From assembly GCA_903888655.1 (NCBI GenBank), contig CAISUR010000496.1:1-14495 (forward strand): a stretch of DNA of 14,495 bases. The letters run 5' to 3'. The notes below the pieces were generated by a model. The model made no database searches. It had not been told where the DNA came from and saw only the letters and a program-made list of their open reading frames with translations. Position 1 is the stretch's first letter. The number at the start of each line of letters is the position of its first letter. The DNA is from an uncultured Bacteroidota bacterium (GTDB taxonomy: Bacteria > Bacteroidota > Bacteroidia > Flavobacteriales > Flavobacteriaceae). The position numbers were made by a program, and so were the translations under genes. This document shows positions 7,500 to 14,334 of this stretch, piece after piece.

Positions 7500-7814
7500 A
7501 TGTTCGAAATACTCAAAAATATGTTTTCAAAAGAAGATAGCAATTTAGTACAAATTGTAAACGATGGAGCTTTCCTAGTAGATGTACGCTCACCTTTAGA
7601 ATTTTCTTCAGGTAAAGTAAAAGGCTCGGTAAACATCCCCGTAGATCAAATCCAAAATCACTTGGCAAAATTCAAAGACAAAGGGAATATTGTTGTATTT
7701 TGCAGAAGCGGTGCCCGAAGCAGTCAGGCAAAAGCCATTTTAGAACGAAATGGTATTACAAATGTAACCAACGGTGGTACTTGGCAAAATGTCGAGTCAC
7801 TTTTAACCAAATAA
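7500..7814 (+). CDS. Single-domain rhodanese sulfurtransferase
   Basis: 104-aa rhodanese. The domain fills almost the whole protein: FLVDVRSPLEF (26-36), GSVNIPVDQI (42-51) and the active loop CRSGARS starting at Cys68. It carries sulfane sulfur as a Cys68 persulfide, between SQR or the dioxygenase and acceptors such as cyanide, sulfite, thioredoxin or low-molecular-weight thiols. It starts 27 nt after the dioxygenase with no promoter or terminator between. The gene after it encodes a YgaP-like membrane segment, so the pair looks like a split form of E. coli YgaP, a membrane-anchored rhodanese. Confidence 0.88.
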   Translation: MFEILKNMFSKEDSNLVQIVNDGAFLVDVRSPLEFSSGKVKGSVNIPVDQIQNHLAKFKDKGNIVVFCRSGARSSQAKAILERNGITNVTNGGTWQNVESLLTK

Positions 7815-7826
7815 AAACAAGAAATC

Positions 7827-8036
7827 ATGAAAAAAAATATGGGAACAACAGACAGACTAATCCGAATTGTGTTAGCTGTCGTAGTAGCAATTTTATACTT
7901 TACCAATACCATAAGCGGAACTCTTGCTTTAGTTTTAGGAGCAGTAGCGATAATCTTTTTGTTAACTAGTTTCATTAGCTTTTGCCCATTGTATGCACCA
8001 TTTGGTATTAATACATGCTCTAATAAAACAAAATAA
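7827..8036 (+). CDS. YgaP-like small membrane protein (DUF2892 family)
   Basis: 69-aa protein with the DUF2892 signature: MGTTDRLIRIVLA at the start, two hydrophobic helices (about 11-27 and 30-50), then FCPLYAPFGINTC (51-65 region) ending in two conserved Cys. In E. coli YgaP the same membrane domain is fused behind a rhodanese; here it directly follows a free-standing rhodanese by 12 nt. The likely role is to hold or accept sulfane sulfur at the inner membrane, possibly as a thiocyanate or sulfur conduit; this is inference. Its stop overlaps the next start in TAATG (8034-8038), indicating translational coupling. Confidence 0.8.
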   Translation: MKKNMGTTDRLIRIVLAVVVAILYFTNTISGTLALVLGAVAIIFLLTSFISFCPLYAPFGINTCSNKTK

Positions 8037-8293
8037 TGGAACAGCAAATTATCGTTGAAAACATCAAATGTGGAGGTTGCATGAATAGTATTCAAACCGC
8101 CTTATTAAAGTTAGACAACGTAGAGAAAGTGGCTATAAATAAAGAAACAGAAACCATTACCATTACTGGAAATATCGAAAAAGCCATTGTACTAAACAAA
8201 CTAAATGAGTTAGGCTATCCGGAAAAAGGTGATAACTCAATTCTAAAAATAGCCAAGTCTTATGTGAATTGTGCAATTGGAAAAATGAATTAA
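8036..8293 (+). CDS. HMA-like (heavy-metal-associated domain) small protein
   Basis: 85-aa soluble protein with a ferredoxin-like HMA fold: beta strand QQIIVENI, then KCGGCMNSIQ (Cys12, Cys15), LDNVEKVAINKETETITI and a final ELGYPEKG strand-turn. Classic HMA proteins carry copper or other soft metals on C-x-x-C. A C-terminal extension, KSYVNCAIGKMN, adds a third Cys79. Lying inside a persulfide operon, its thiols may handle sulfane sulfur rather than, or as well as, copper; the sequence does not decide. It shares one base with the upstream stop (TAATG) and ends 1 nt before the next start. Confidence 0.75.
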   Translation: MEQQIIVENIKCGGCMNSIQTALLKLDNVEKVAINKETETITITGNIEKAIVLNKLNELGYPEKGDNSILKIAKSYVNCAIGKMN

Positions 8294-8294
8294 G

Positions 8295-8501
8295 ATGAAA
8301 CAACTCCTGTTTTCAAACTGGCATACCATGCGTTGGATTAGATTGGCATTTGCCCTTTTTCTATTCTTTCAGGCATACACTACACACGAATGGTTTTTTA
8401 TAGCTTTTGGAGTATTCTTTTTAGCCCAAGCCATTTTTAACTTAGGCTGTGGCGCTAATGGATGTCAGGTTTCATACACTAAAAAAGATAACAATGAATA
8501 A
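8295..8501 (+). CDS. Small two-helix membrane protein with GCGANGC motif
   Basis: 68-aa protein with two hydrophobic helices (about 14-28 and 33-48) joined by a short polar turn (THEW), then a Cys-rich end, NLGCGANGC (Cys53 and Cys58 area), and a charged tail. It resembles small DUF2892/YgaP-type proteins in layout but lacks the FCPLY signature, so no family name is firm. The start lies 1 nt after the HMA-like gene and the stop overlaps the thioredoxin start by 8 nt, so translation is probably coupled. The paired cysteines just after the membrane suggest a thiol or metal role alongside the HMA-like and thioredoxin proteins. Confidence 0.7.
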   Translation: MKQLLFSNWHTMRWIRLAFALFLFFQAYTTHEWFFIAFGVFFLAQAIFNLGCGANGCQVSYTKKDNNE

Positions 8502-8796
8502 TTCATTTCAAGACATTATAAATTCAGACAAACCAGTTTTACTTGATTTTTTTGCAACTTGGTGCGGTCCTTGTAAAATGTTAGCTCCAGTACTCAAAAA
8601 TGTAAAAGATAATTTAGGCGACCGAATTACTATTATAAAAATAGATGTGGATAAAAATCAAGAACTGGCGGCAAAATACCAAATCCGTGGTGTTCCTACT
8701 ATGATGTTATTTCAAAACGGAGCGCAATTATGGCGGCAATCCGGTGTTTTAACTAAAGAACAGATAACGGAGACTATTTTACAAAACACTAAATAA
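8494..8796 (+). CDS. Thioredoxin
   Basis: 100-aa single-domain thioredoxin. It shows FFATWCGPCKML with active Cys24 and Cys27, IKIDVDKN, and the cis-proline motif GVPTMMLF. No signal peptide, so it acts in the cytoplasm. It reduces disulfides and, in sulfide-oxidising operons, can take sulfane sulfur off rhodanese or SQR persulfides and release sulfide. The start ATG 8494 overlaps the end of the upstream gene by 8 nt. An in-frame GTG at 8449 would add 15 residues outside the fold and is rejected. It is probably an operon-specific copy rather than the housekeeping trxA. Confidence 0.88.
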   Translation: MNNSFQDIINSDKPVLLDFFATWCGPCKMLAPVLKNVKDNLGDRITIIKIDVDKNQELAAKYQIRGVPTMMLFQNGAQLWRQSGVLTKEQITETILQNTK

Positions 8797-8809
8797 CAAA
8801 TTGCAAACC

Positions 8810-9250
8810 ATGTCAGATCAACACAAATACCAAGTAAAATTAAACTGGATTGAAGATAGAAAAGGAATACTACAGTCGGATGCTTTAAACAGTAAAATAG
8901 AAGTAGTAACGCCACCCGAATTCCCAAAAGGAATTACTGATTTATGGTCGCCAGAACATTTATTTGTGGCTTCGGTCAACAGCTGCTTTATGACCACTTT
9001 TTTGGCTGTCGCCGAAAATTCAAAACTCGAATTCACAAATTTTGAATGCAATGCCGTTGGAACATTAGACAGAGTTGATGGTAAATTTTGCATAACCGAA
9101 ATAACATTGTCACCAGTACTCACGATTAAAGACGAAACGGTAAAGGACAAAGGTATCCGTGTAATGGAAATGAGTGAGAAAGCGTGCCTTATTTCAAATT
9201 CAATCACCTCTAAAGTGATACTGCAACCCGAAGTTAGAATCGAGCCATAA
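8810..9250 (+). CDS. OsmC/Ohr-family peroxide or persulfide reductase
   Basis: 146-aa OsmC-family protein. Both redox cysteines are present: Cys59 in VASVNSCFMTTFL and Cys126 in SEKACLISNSI. The N-terminal beta region (IEVVTPPEFPKG) matches the family. OsmC/Ohr proteins reduce organic hydroperoxides through these thiols, and some react with persulfides and polysulfides. The sulfur setting makes protection from reactive sulfur species plausible. The ATG at 8810 is chosen over an in-frame TTG at 8801. It lies 13 nt after thioredoxin, a possible electron donor. Confidence 0.83.
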   Translation: MSDQHKYQVKLNWIEDRKGILQSDALNSKIEVVTPPEFPKGITDLWSPEHLFVASVNSCFMTTFLAVAENSKLEFTNFECNAVGTLDRVDGKFCITEITLSPVLTIKDETVKDKGIRVMEMSEKACLISNSITSKVILQPEVRIEP

Positions 9251-9266
9251 TAATAAATATTTGGAC

Positions 9267-9368
9267 ATGGAAAAGCTAATTTTTGGTATTATACTGTTAC
9301 ATCTCGTGGTGGGTTTCGGTTGGTTATTCTACAAACTGGAAATTCAAAAAAAGAAGCCCAAAAAATAA
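9267..9368 (+). CDS. 33-residue single-pass membrane peptide
   Basis: A short open frame beginning at ATG 9267 encodes 33 aa: MEKLIFGIILLHLVVGFGWL forms one hydrophobic helix, followed by FYKLEIQKKKPKK, a strongly basic tail that should stay in the cytoplasm by the positive-inside rule. It starts 16 nt after the OsmC gene, in the same direction, and ends 41 nt before the Cys/Lys-rich gene. I recognise no family. The arrangement is that of a small membrane microprotein, and chance is possible at this length. The gap it fills would otherwise be 159 nt without a gene in a tightly packed operon. Confidence 0.55.
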   Translation: MEKLIFGIILLHLVVGFGWLFYKLEIQKKKPKK

Positions 9369-9409
9369 ATATTTAAAAAAACTAATTAATAATCTTAAAC
9401 ACAATAAAA

Positions 9410-9628
9410 ATGAAAAAAATGGTCTCAATAATGGCTTTAACAGCTATTTTATTTTCAACCAATGCTAATGCCCAAGGGCAAAATCCAACACCAAAGAAAA
9501 AAGCTAAAACAGAAAAAACCTGTACAGCCGAAGAAATGAAAAAATGTACCAAGGACAAAAAAACCTGCTCGGCTGAGGAAATGAAAAAATGTTCTAAAAA
9601 CAAAAAGGCAGGATGTTGCGCTAAATAG
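9410..9628 (+). CDS. Secreted Cys/Lys-rich repeat protein
   Basis: 72-aa precursor with a clear signal peptide (MKKMVSIMALTAILFSTNAN, cleavage likely after ANA at residue 21), leaving a mature chain of about 51 aa that is very rich in Lys. Two near-identical 15-residue repeats follow each other: TCTAEEMKKCTKDKK (37-51) and TCSAEEMKKCSKNKK (52-66), then AGCCAK. The six Cys (38, 46, 53, 61, 69, 70) fit metal or sulfane-sulfur binding in the periplasm. No known family is recognised. The repeats are also visible in DNA as a 45-bp tandem (9518-9562, 9563-9607). It is the last gene before a terminator and so probably the end of the dioxygenase operon. Confidence 0.78.
   Translation: MKKMVSIMALTAILFSTNANAQGQNPTPKKKAKTEKTCTAEEMKKCTKDKKTCSAEEMKKCSKNKKAGCCAK
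9518..9607 (+). repeat. 45-bp tandem duplication inside the Cys/Lys-rich gene
   Basis: Two adjacent 45-bp units (9518-9562 and 9563-9607) encode the 15-residue repeats. Many differences are synonymous or conservative (for example GCCGAA versus GCTGAG), so the duplication is not recent and the protein sequence has been kept by selection. Confidence 0.75.
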
Positions 9629-9647
9629 GTTTAAGTTGTTTAAAGAG

Positions 9648-9674
9648 TGTCTTAGGAATAAGGCATTTTTTTTT
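9648..9674 (+). terminator. Rho-independent terminator of the dioxygenase operon
   Basis: TGTCTT (9648-9653) pairs with AAGGCA (9660-9665), including one T-G pair, around a 6-nt loop. Nine T residues follow (9666-9674). Confidence 0.6.
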
Positions 9675-9689
9675 ACAATCCCTTTTCAA

Positions 9690-9734
9690 TGTGATAAATG
9701 TCACTTCTATTGGTTAAATGATACTATACCTTTA
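9690..9734 (+). promoter_or_regulatory. Crp/Fnr box and -7 element, peroxiredoxin-SQR2 promoter
   Basis: The box TGTGATAAATGTCACT (9690-9705) fits TGTRA-N6-TYAC. TACCTTTA (9727-9734) matches TAnnTTTG at 5 of 6 fixed bases. The dyad centre (9697.5) is 29.5 bp before the -7 element. Transcription would start near 9739, leaving a leader of about 44 nt. Confidence 0.72.
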
Positions 9735-9782
9735 CATGAAGGCTTATCGCCAAAGTAATAATCACATGCAACAATAAAAAAT

Positions 9783-10484
9783 ATGGAAACAATAGAACAA
9801 CAAGTTATTTCAATGCCAAGAATTGGTGATAAAGCTCCAGAATTTAAAGCGGTCACAACACAAGGAGACATTAATTTTCCTGCCGATTACAAAGACAAAT
9901 GGATTATCCTTTTCAGCCATCCTGCCGATTTTACACCGGTATGCACATCTGAATTTATGACATTTGCCAAAAGGGAACCCGAGTTCTCCGCCCTCAATTG
10001 CCAATTAGTAGGTCTATCTATTGATGGATTATACAGTCATATTGCTTGGTTAAGAACCATCAAGGAGAAGATAGAATTCAAAGGGATGAAAAATATTGAA
10101 GTGAAATTTCCACTGATAGAAGATATTTCCATGGAAGTGGCTAAAAAATATGGAATGATTCAACCCGGCGAAAGTACTACCAAAGCGGTTAGAGCAGTAT
10201 TTTTCATTGACCCAAAAGGAATAATTCGCGCCATTATTTACTACCCCCTATCTATGGGTAGAAATTTTGACGAATTAAAAAGAGCCCTAATTGCAATGCA
10301 AACTGCTGATACCTATAATATTGCTACTCCAGCCGATTGGCAACCGGGTGATGATGTAATTGTACCAACAGCGGGTTCCTGTGGAGTAGCGAAAGAAAGA
10401 ATGGAAGACAAAGACGAAATGACGTGCTATGATTGGTTTTTCTGTACCAAACCACTACCGATTGAAAAGGTGAAAACAAAATAA
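9783..10484 (+). CDS. Peroxiredoxin (Prx6/archaeal-type AhpC family)
   Basis: 233-aa cytoplasmic peroxiredoxin. The catalytic motif is SHPADFTPVCTSEF (Pro47, Thr51, peroxidatic Cys54), with the supporting Arg137 before VFFIDPKG. Its length and long C-terminal domain match the Prx6 or archaeal Prx type rather than short AhpC. Three C-terminal cysteines, Cys200 (AGSCG), Cys215 (MTCYDW) and Cys221 (FFCTKPLP), give candidate resolving thiols, as in archaeal enzymes. It removes hydrogen peroxide, organic peroxides or peroxynitrite, and members of the family can react with persulfides. It is co-transcribed with the second SQR (16-nt gap) from a Crp-box promoter, so peroxide defence is tied to sulfide oxidation. 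Confidence 0.88.
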   Translation: METIEQQVISMPRIGDKAPEFKAVTTQGDINFPADYKDKWIILFSHPADFTPVCTSEFMTFAKREPEFSALNCQLVGLSIDGLYSHIAWLRTIKEKIEFKGMKNIEVKFPLIEDISMEVAKKYGMIQPGESTTKAVRAVFFIDPKGIIRAIIYYPLSMGRNFDELKRALIAMQTADTYNIATPADWQPGDDVIVPTAGSCGVAKERMEDKDEMTCYDWFFCTKPLPIEKVKTK

Positions 10485-10499
10485 TTAAAAGCAACAATC

Positions 10500-11765
10500 A
10501 TGTCAAAACCACACATAGTTATTCTGGGTTGCAATTTCGCAGGCCTAACTACTGCAAGATACATTCATGCTGTCGTTAAAGGCAAAGCTGATATTACGAT
10601 TATAGATCGAAAATCGTTGCTCACCTTTGTACCCAATATCCCTATGCAGGTTTTGGCAAATGTCAATCCTGCAATCGACTTACAATTCAAATTCATGTCC
10701 TTTTTAGAGCATGACGGCAGCGAATTCATTCAGGCTGAAGTAACTACTATTGACCCAGAAACAAATACCGTTTTTTACTACCCTAATGAACGACCTGGGC
10801 ATCCTATTCGGAAAATAAATTACGATTATTTGGTTGTTGCTTTAGGTAATCGCTTAGCGTATGATAAAATTGATGGCTTTAGTGAAAATGGTCATAGTGT
10901 AACCGATGTATTTCTTGGAAATCGTTTACGGAATTATTTGCACAAAGAATATAAAGGCGGACCAATTGCCATTACTTCCGATATTTTTCATCAGGGCAAA
11001 AGCGATAAATTACCGCCAAACTTACCAATTGCATTAACAGCTTGCGAAGGTCCACCTGTTGAAATGGCTTTTTCTTTAGCGCATTGGTTAGAAAAACAAA
11101 ACAAAGGAAAAACTTCAACAATATATTTATCCACTCCGGCTAAAGTAATTGCCGAAGATGCCGGTGAAACAATACTCAATCAATTACTGCCAATGATGGT
11201 TAAAATGGGCTACAATTATCAAGCAAACACCAATGGTGTTAAAAAAGTACATAAAGGCGGAATCGAATTCAATGACGGTTCTACTCAAGAAGCCGAAATA
11301 GCAATACTATTCCCCGACTGGCAAGCGCATGACTTCTTAAAAGAGTTACCTTTTACAGATGATATGGGTTTTGTAATTACCGATTTGTATATGCGTAACC
11401 CCGATTATCAAAATATTTTTGCCGTAGGTGATGCCGCATCCATTACGGTACCAAAAATCGGTTCGTTAGGTCACATGGAAGCCGAAGTTTTAGCCAATAC
11501 TTTAGGAAAAGAATTAGGGATAATTAAAGAAGATATTGCTCCTATGGAATTCGAATTGCTCTGCATGGGAGATATGGGAGGTATAAAAGGATTTTACATG
11601 CGCACTAATGAATGGTGGGGCGGTAAAGAAAGTCATTTAGAAATGGGGCTTACCCCTTATGCCCTAAAAATGGGGTTCAAACAAATGTACTATACGCTCG
11701 GCGGCAAAATTCCACATTGGGGTTTGGCATTGAGCGAAATTATTGGAGATCATACCGTAGTTTAA
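10500..11765 (+). CDS. Second SQR / NDH-2 family flavoprotein, intact
   Basis: 421-aa FAD-dependent oxidoreductase of the SQR/NDH-2 superfamily, not closely similar to the interrupted SQR at 4197. The FAD-binding start is IVILGCNFAGLTTARY (6-21) and the second FAD motif is IFAVGDAASI (306-315). Cys182 (LTACEGPP) and Cys355 (LLCMGDMGG) lie where bacterial SQRs such as the Acidithiobacillus enzyme have their disulfide pair (Cys160 and Cys356). The C-terminus has an amphipathic, membrane-associating stretch (KMGFKQMYYTLGGKIPHWGL). I call it a bacterial-type SQR, though flavocytochrome c-like or NDH-2 activity is possible. If the first SQR is truly broken, this could supply the sulfide-oxidising step. 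It is the last gene before a strong terminator. Confidence 0.8.
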   Translation: MSKPHIVILGCNFAGLTTARYIHAVVKGKADITIIDRKSLLTFVPNIPMQVLANVNPAIDLQFKFMSFLEHDGSEFIQAEVTTIDPETNTVFYYPNERPGHPIRKINYDYLVVALGNRLAYDKIDGFSENGHSVTDVFLGNRLRNYLHKEYKGGPIAITSDIFHQGKSDKLPPNLPIALTACEGPPVEMAFSLAHWLEKQNKGKTSTIYLSTPAKVIAEDAGETILNQLLPMMVKMGYNYQANTNGVKKVHKGGIEFNDGSTQEAEIAILFPDWQAHDFLKELPFTDDMGFVITDLYMRNPDYQNIFAVGDAASITVPKIGSLGHMEAEVLANTLGKELGIIKEDIAPMEFELLCMGDMGGIKGFYMRTNEWWGGKESHLEMGLTPYALKMGFKQMYYTLGGKIPHWGLALSEIIGDHTVV

Positions 11766-11799
11766 AATAGTACAAAGGGTCTATTATAGTTTTGGTTTT

Positions 11800-11835
11800 A
11801 AATAGTGCCTGATTACTTAGGCACTATTTTTTTTT
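11800..11835 (+). terminator. Strong Rho-independent terminator after SQR2
   Basis: AAATAGTGCCT (11800-11810) pairs perfectly with AGGCACTATTT (11819-11829), an 11-bp stem with an 8-nt loop, followed by a T run to 11835. Confidence 0.88.
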
Positions 11836-11839
11836 GCTG

Positions 11840-11884
11840 TGTGACAATAGTTACTGACTAAGGAAAAAGGCAACCTTAACTTTG
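11840..11884 (+). promoter_or_regulatory. Crp/Fnr box and -7 element, efflux operon promoter
   Basis: The box TGTGACAATAGTTACT (11840-11855) fits TGTRA-N6-TYAC. TAACTTTG (11877-11884) is a perfect TAnnTTTG element. The dyad centre (11847.5) is 29.5 bp before it. The predicted start is about 11889, before the ATG at 11908. Confidence 0.75.
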
Positions 11885-11907
11885 CCTCATAATTCAGAAC
11901 AACAATT

Positions 11908-13218
11908 ATGAAGAATCAATTTCTCATCACCATCGGAATTTTCAGCTACTCCCTTTTGAGCTACAGTCAAGATACGATTACCATAGCTAAAAAGGATTTA
12001 CTCGAAAAAGTTACTGATGCTAATCTGCAAATTCAATTGGCGCAAAAAAATTACCAATCCGCCAAAGCCGATTACCAACAATCTAACGCACTCTTTTTGC
12101 CTAACATTACTGCAAGTCACACCGCCATTTCAACAACCAATCCGTTGATGGCTTTTGGTTCCAAACTAAATCAGGAAATTTTAACGGCTTCCGATTTCAA
12201 TCCAGCACTATTAAACGACCCTGCCAAAATTCAAAACTTTGCAACAGTCATCAGTGTGCAACAACCATTACTCAATGCTGACGGTCTTTATGAAAGAAAA
12301 GCAGCCAAAGCCAAAATGCAAGCATATCAATTACAGTCAGAACGCACCAAAGAATACCTACAATTGGAAGTTAGCAAAGCCTATATGCAATTGCAGTTGG
12401 CATACAAAGCGGTAACTGTTTTGACAAAAGCAGAAAGAACAGCGCTAGCAAATTTGAAACTAATTGACAATTATTTCAAACAAGGATTAGTTCAAAAAAC
12501 AGATGTTTTAAATGTTCAGATACGAGTAAATGAAGTTTCCAATCAATTGCAATATGCTAATAGTAATATTCAAAACGCTTCCGATTATTTAGGTTTTCTA
12601 TTGAATGAAGACACCAAAAACAAAACCTTCAAACCTTCGGAAGAATTAGAAAACACCATTACCGTAACCACCGTAACAACAGAGGTTCCCGAAAACCGAA
12701 AAGATATTCAAGCCATGACGCAATCGACATCGGCTTATCAAAAAATGTATCTGTCAAGCAAAATGAATTTCTTGCCAAGACTAAATGCTTTTGGAAGTTA
12801 TGAAATGTATGACCAAACGTTATTTGGCACCAAAGCCAACGGATATACTGTTGGAGCACAATTATCCTGGAGCGTTTTTGATGGGTACAAATCCATCGGT
12901 AAAATGGCAAAAGCAAAAGCAGATTATCAAAAAGCAGGAATAGAAGCTGAGCAATACAAAAAGCAAAGTCAACTTGACATCAATAAAACCAACCGTCAAC
13001 TTTTGGATGCTGAAAATAAAGTAAAACTTTCTCAATTGGCATTTGAGCAATCACAAGAAGCCTATCGTATCCGACAAAATCGTTTTACACAAGGCTTAGA
13101 AAAAACAACCGATTTATTGCAATCGGATACCCAAATGATTCAAAAAGAACTAGAACATTTACAAGCCATATTTGAATATAATTTTACTAAACAGTATTTA
13201 CAATTTTTAACGAATTAA
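11908..13218 (+). CDS. TolC-family outer-membrane efflux protein
   Basis: 436-aa outer-membrane factor. A signal peptide (about 1-20, ending YSLLSYSQ) is followed by Gln/Lys/Ala-rich coiled-coil stretches typical of TolC channels, seen twice (about 35-205 and 250-430). This matches the family's two structural repeats, each giving two beta strands and a long alpha-helical hairpin. Length is normal. It forms the exit duct for the MFP and RND proteins encoded 2 nt and about 1.2 kb downstream. A Crp-box promoter heads the operon, tying efflux to the sulfur genes. Its substrate (metal, small molecule or a sulfur compound) cannot be told from this subunit. Confidence 0.9.
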   Translation: MKNQFLITIGIFSYSLLSYSQDTITIAKKDLLEKVTDANLQIQLAQKNYQSAKADYQQSNALFLPNITASHTAISTTNPLMAFGSKLNQEILTASDFNPALLNDPAKIQNFATVISVQQPLLNADGLYERKAAKAKMQAYQLQSERTKEYLQLEVSKAYMQLQLAYKAVTVLTKAERTALANLKLIDNYFKQGLVQKTDVLNVQIRVNEVSNQLQYANSNIQNASDYLGFLLNEDTKNKTFKPSEELENTITVTTVTTEVPENRKDIQAMTQSTSAYQKMYLSSKMNFLPRLNAFGSYEMYDQTLFGTKANGYTVGAQLSWSVFDGYKSIGKMAKAKADYQKAGIEAEQYKKQSQLDINKTNRQLLDAENKVKLSQLAFEQSQEAYRIRQNRFTQGLEKTTDLLQSDTQMIQKELEHLQAIFEYNFTKQYLQFLTN

Positions 13219-13220
13219 TT

Positions 13221-14309
13221 ATGAAAAAGATATTTATACCATTACTTGTAATCGGATTAACCTTGATGGTTTCTTGTGCAAAAGAGAAGAAAGAAGTAGC
13301 CAATAACGAACCGGCGATTGCAGTGAAAGTAAGTCGCATTGCTGCAGATAACAATCCTAATTTTGTTTCAGCCAGCGGCAAGATTGAAGCCGAAAACAGT
13401 GCTAATGTTAGCACTCGCATGATGGGCTATGTAACCAAGGTAAATGTCAAAGTGGGTCAAAAAGTAAGTGCAGGACAATTGTTGGTGAGTATCAACAACG
13501 CCGATTTGCAAGCCAAAAAAGCACAAGTGGATGCGTCAATTATACAAGCTACGGCGTTGTATAACAATGCTAAAAAAGATTTTGATCGTTTTACAGCTTT
13601 ATTCAACCAACAAAGTGCTTCTCAAAAAGAATTGGATGATATGACCTCACGCTACGAAATGGCAAAAGCAGGTTTAGAAGGAGCCAAACAAATGCGTAAC
13701 GAAGTAATGGCGCAGTTCTCTTATTCCAATATTACCGCTCCATTCTCCGGAGAAGTGACCAATACCTTTGTCAAAGAAGGTGATATGGCCAATCCCGGAA
13801 TGCCATTGGTAAGCATCGAAGGAGCTTCTCATTTACAGGTAACAGCTATGGTTTCTGAAAATGATATTACTTCCATTCAAAACGGCATGAACGCAAAAGT
13901 TTTGGTAAAATCTTCTAATCAGGAACTAACCGGAAAAGTGATTGAAGTAAGCGGTTCAGCTAAAAATACTGGCGGACAATATTTAGTGAAAATCAATTTA
14001 AGTAACACCAATAATAAAGTACTATCGGGTATGTTTGTCAATGTGCAGTTTCCGTTGGTTAGTAAGAAACAAACAACTACAGCCACCATAAATAAAGTTG
14101 TAGTGCCCGAAAGTGCTTTAATCCATCAAGGCCAGCTAACCGGAATATATACCATTGGTAACAAAAATATTGCAATTCTAAGATGGTTGCGCACTGGAAA
14201 AACCTATGGCAATCAAGTAGAAATATTATCCGGATTATCGGCTAACGAACAATACATTGTTTCTGCCGAAGGCAAATTATACAACGGAGCAAAAGTTTCT
14301 ATTCAGTAA
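13221..14309 (+). CDS. RND efflux periplasmic adaptor (MFP/HlyD family) lipoprotein
   Basis: 362-aa adaptor. The start is a lipoprotein signal ending MVSC, with Cys19 as the lipid-modified residue, so it is anchored in the inner membrane facing the periplasm. Two half-lipoyl motifs (GYVTKVNVKVGQ, 69-80, and ITAPFSGEV, 171-179) flank a coiled-coil hairpin (about 93-165). Beta-barrel and membrane-proximal domains follow. It links the RND pump to TolC. It begins 2 nt after TolC, so the two are co-transcribed. No His/Cys-rich metal-binding N-terminus of the CusB/CzcB type is seen, so a metal role is not supported by this protein. Confidence 0.9.
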   Translation: MKKIFIPLLVIGLTLMVSCAKEKKEVANNEPAIAVKVSRIAADNNPNFVSASGKIEAENSANVSTRMMGYVTKVNVKVGQKVSAGQLLVSINNADLQAKKAQVDASIIQATALYNNAKKDFDRFTALFNQQSASQKELDDMTSRYEMAKAGLEGAKQMRNEVMAQFSYSNITAPFSGEVTNTFVKEGDMANPGMPLVSIEGASHLQVTAMVSENDITSIQNGMNAKVLVKSSNQELTGKVIEVSGSAKNTGGQYLVKINLSNTNNKVLSGMFVNVQFPLVSKKQTTTATINKVVVPESALIHQGQLTGIYTIGNKNIAILRWLRTGKTYGNQVEILSGLSANEQYIVSAEGKLYNGAKVSIQ

Positions 14310-14334
14310 TCAAATGCTACAACTTAAAACTATT

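Noticed and set aside
7724..8095. 123-residue reading frame on the minus strand
   Set aside because: It lies antisense to three well-supported genes, has no recognisable domain and no promoter; it is a by-product of the coding strand.
8818..9207. 129-residue reading frame on the minus strand
   Set aside because: It is antisense to the OsmC gene, whose two catalytic Cys motifs are clear; no features of its own.
9250..9468. Reading frame covering 9283-9468 in another phase
   Set aside because: It overlaps the better-supported 33-residue peptide and the signal-peptide gene at 9410, and its composition is low-complexity Lys/Asn.
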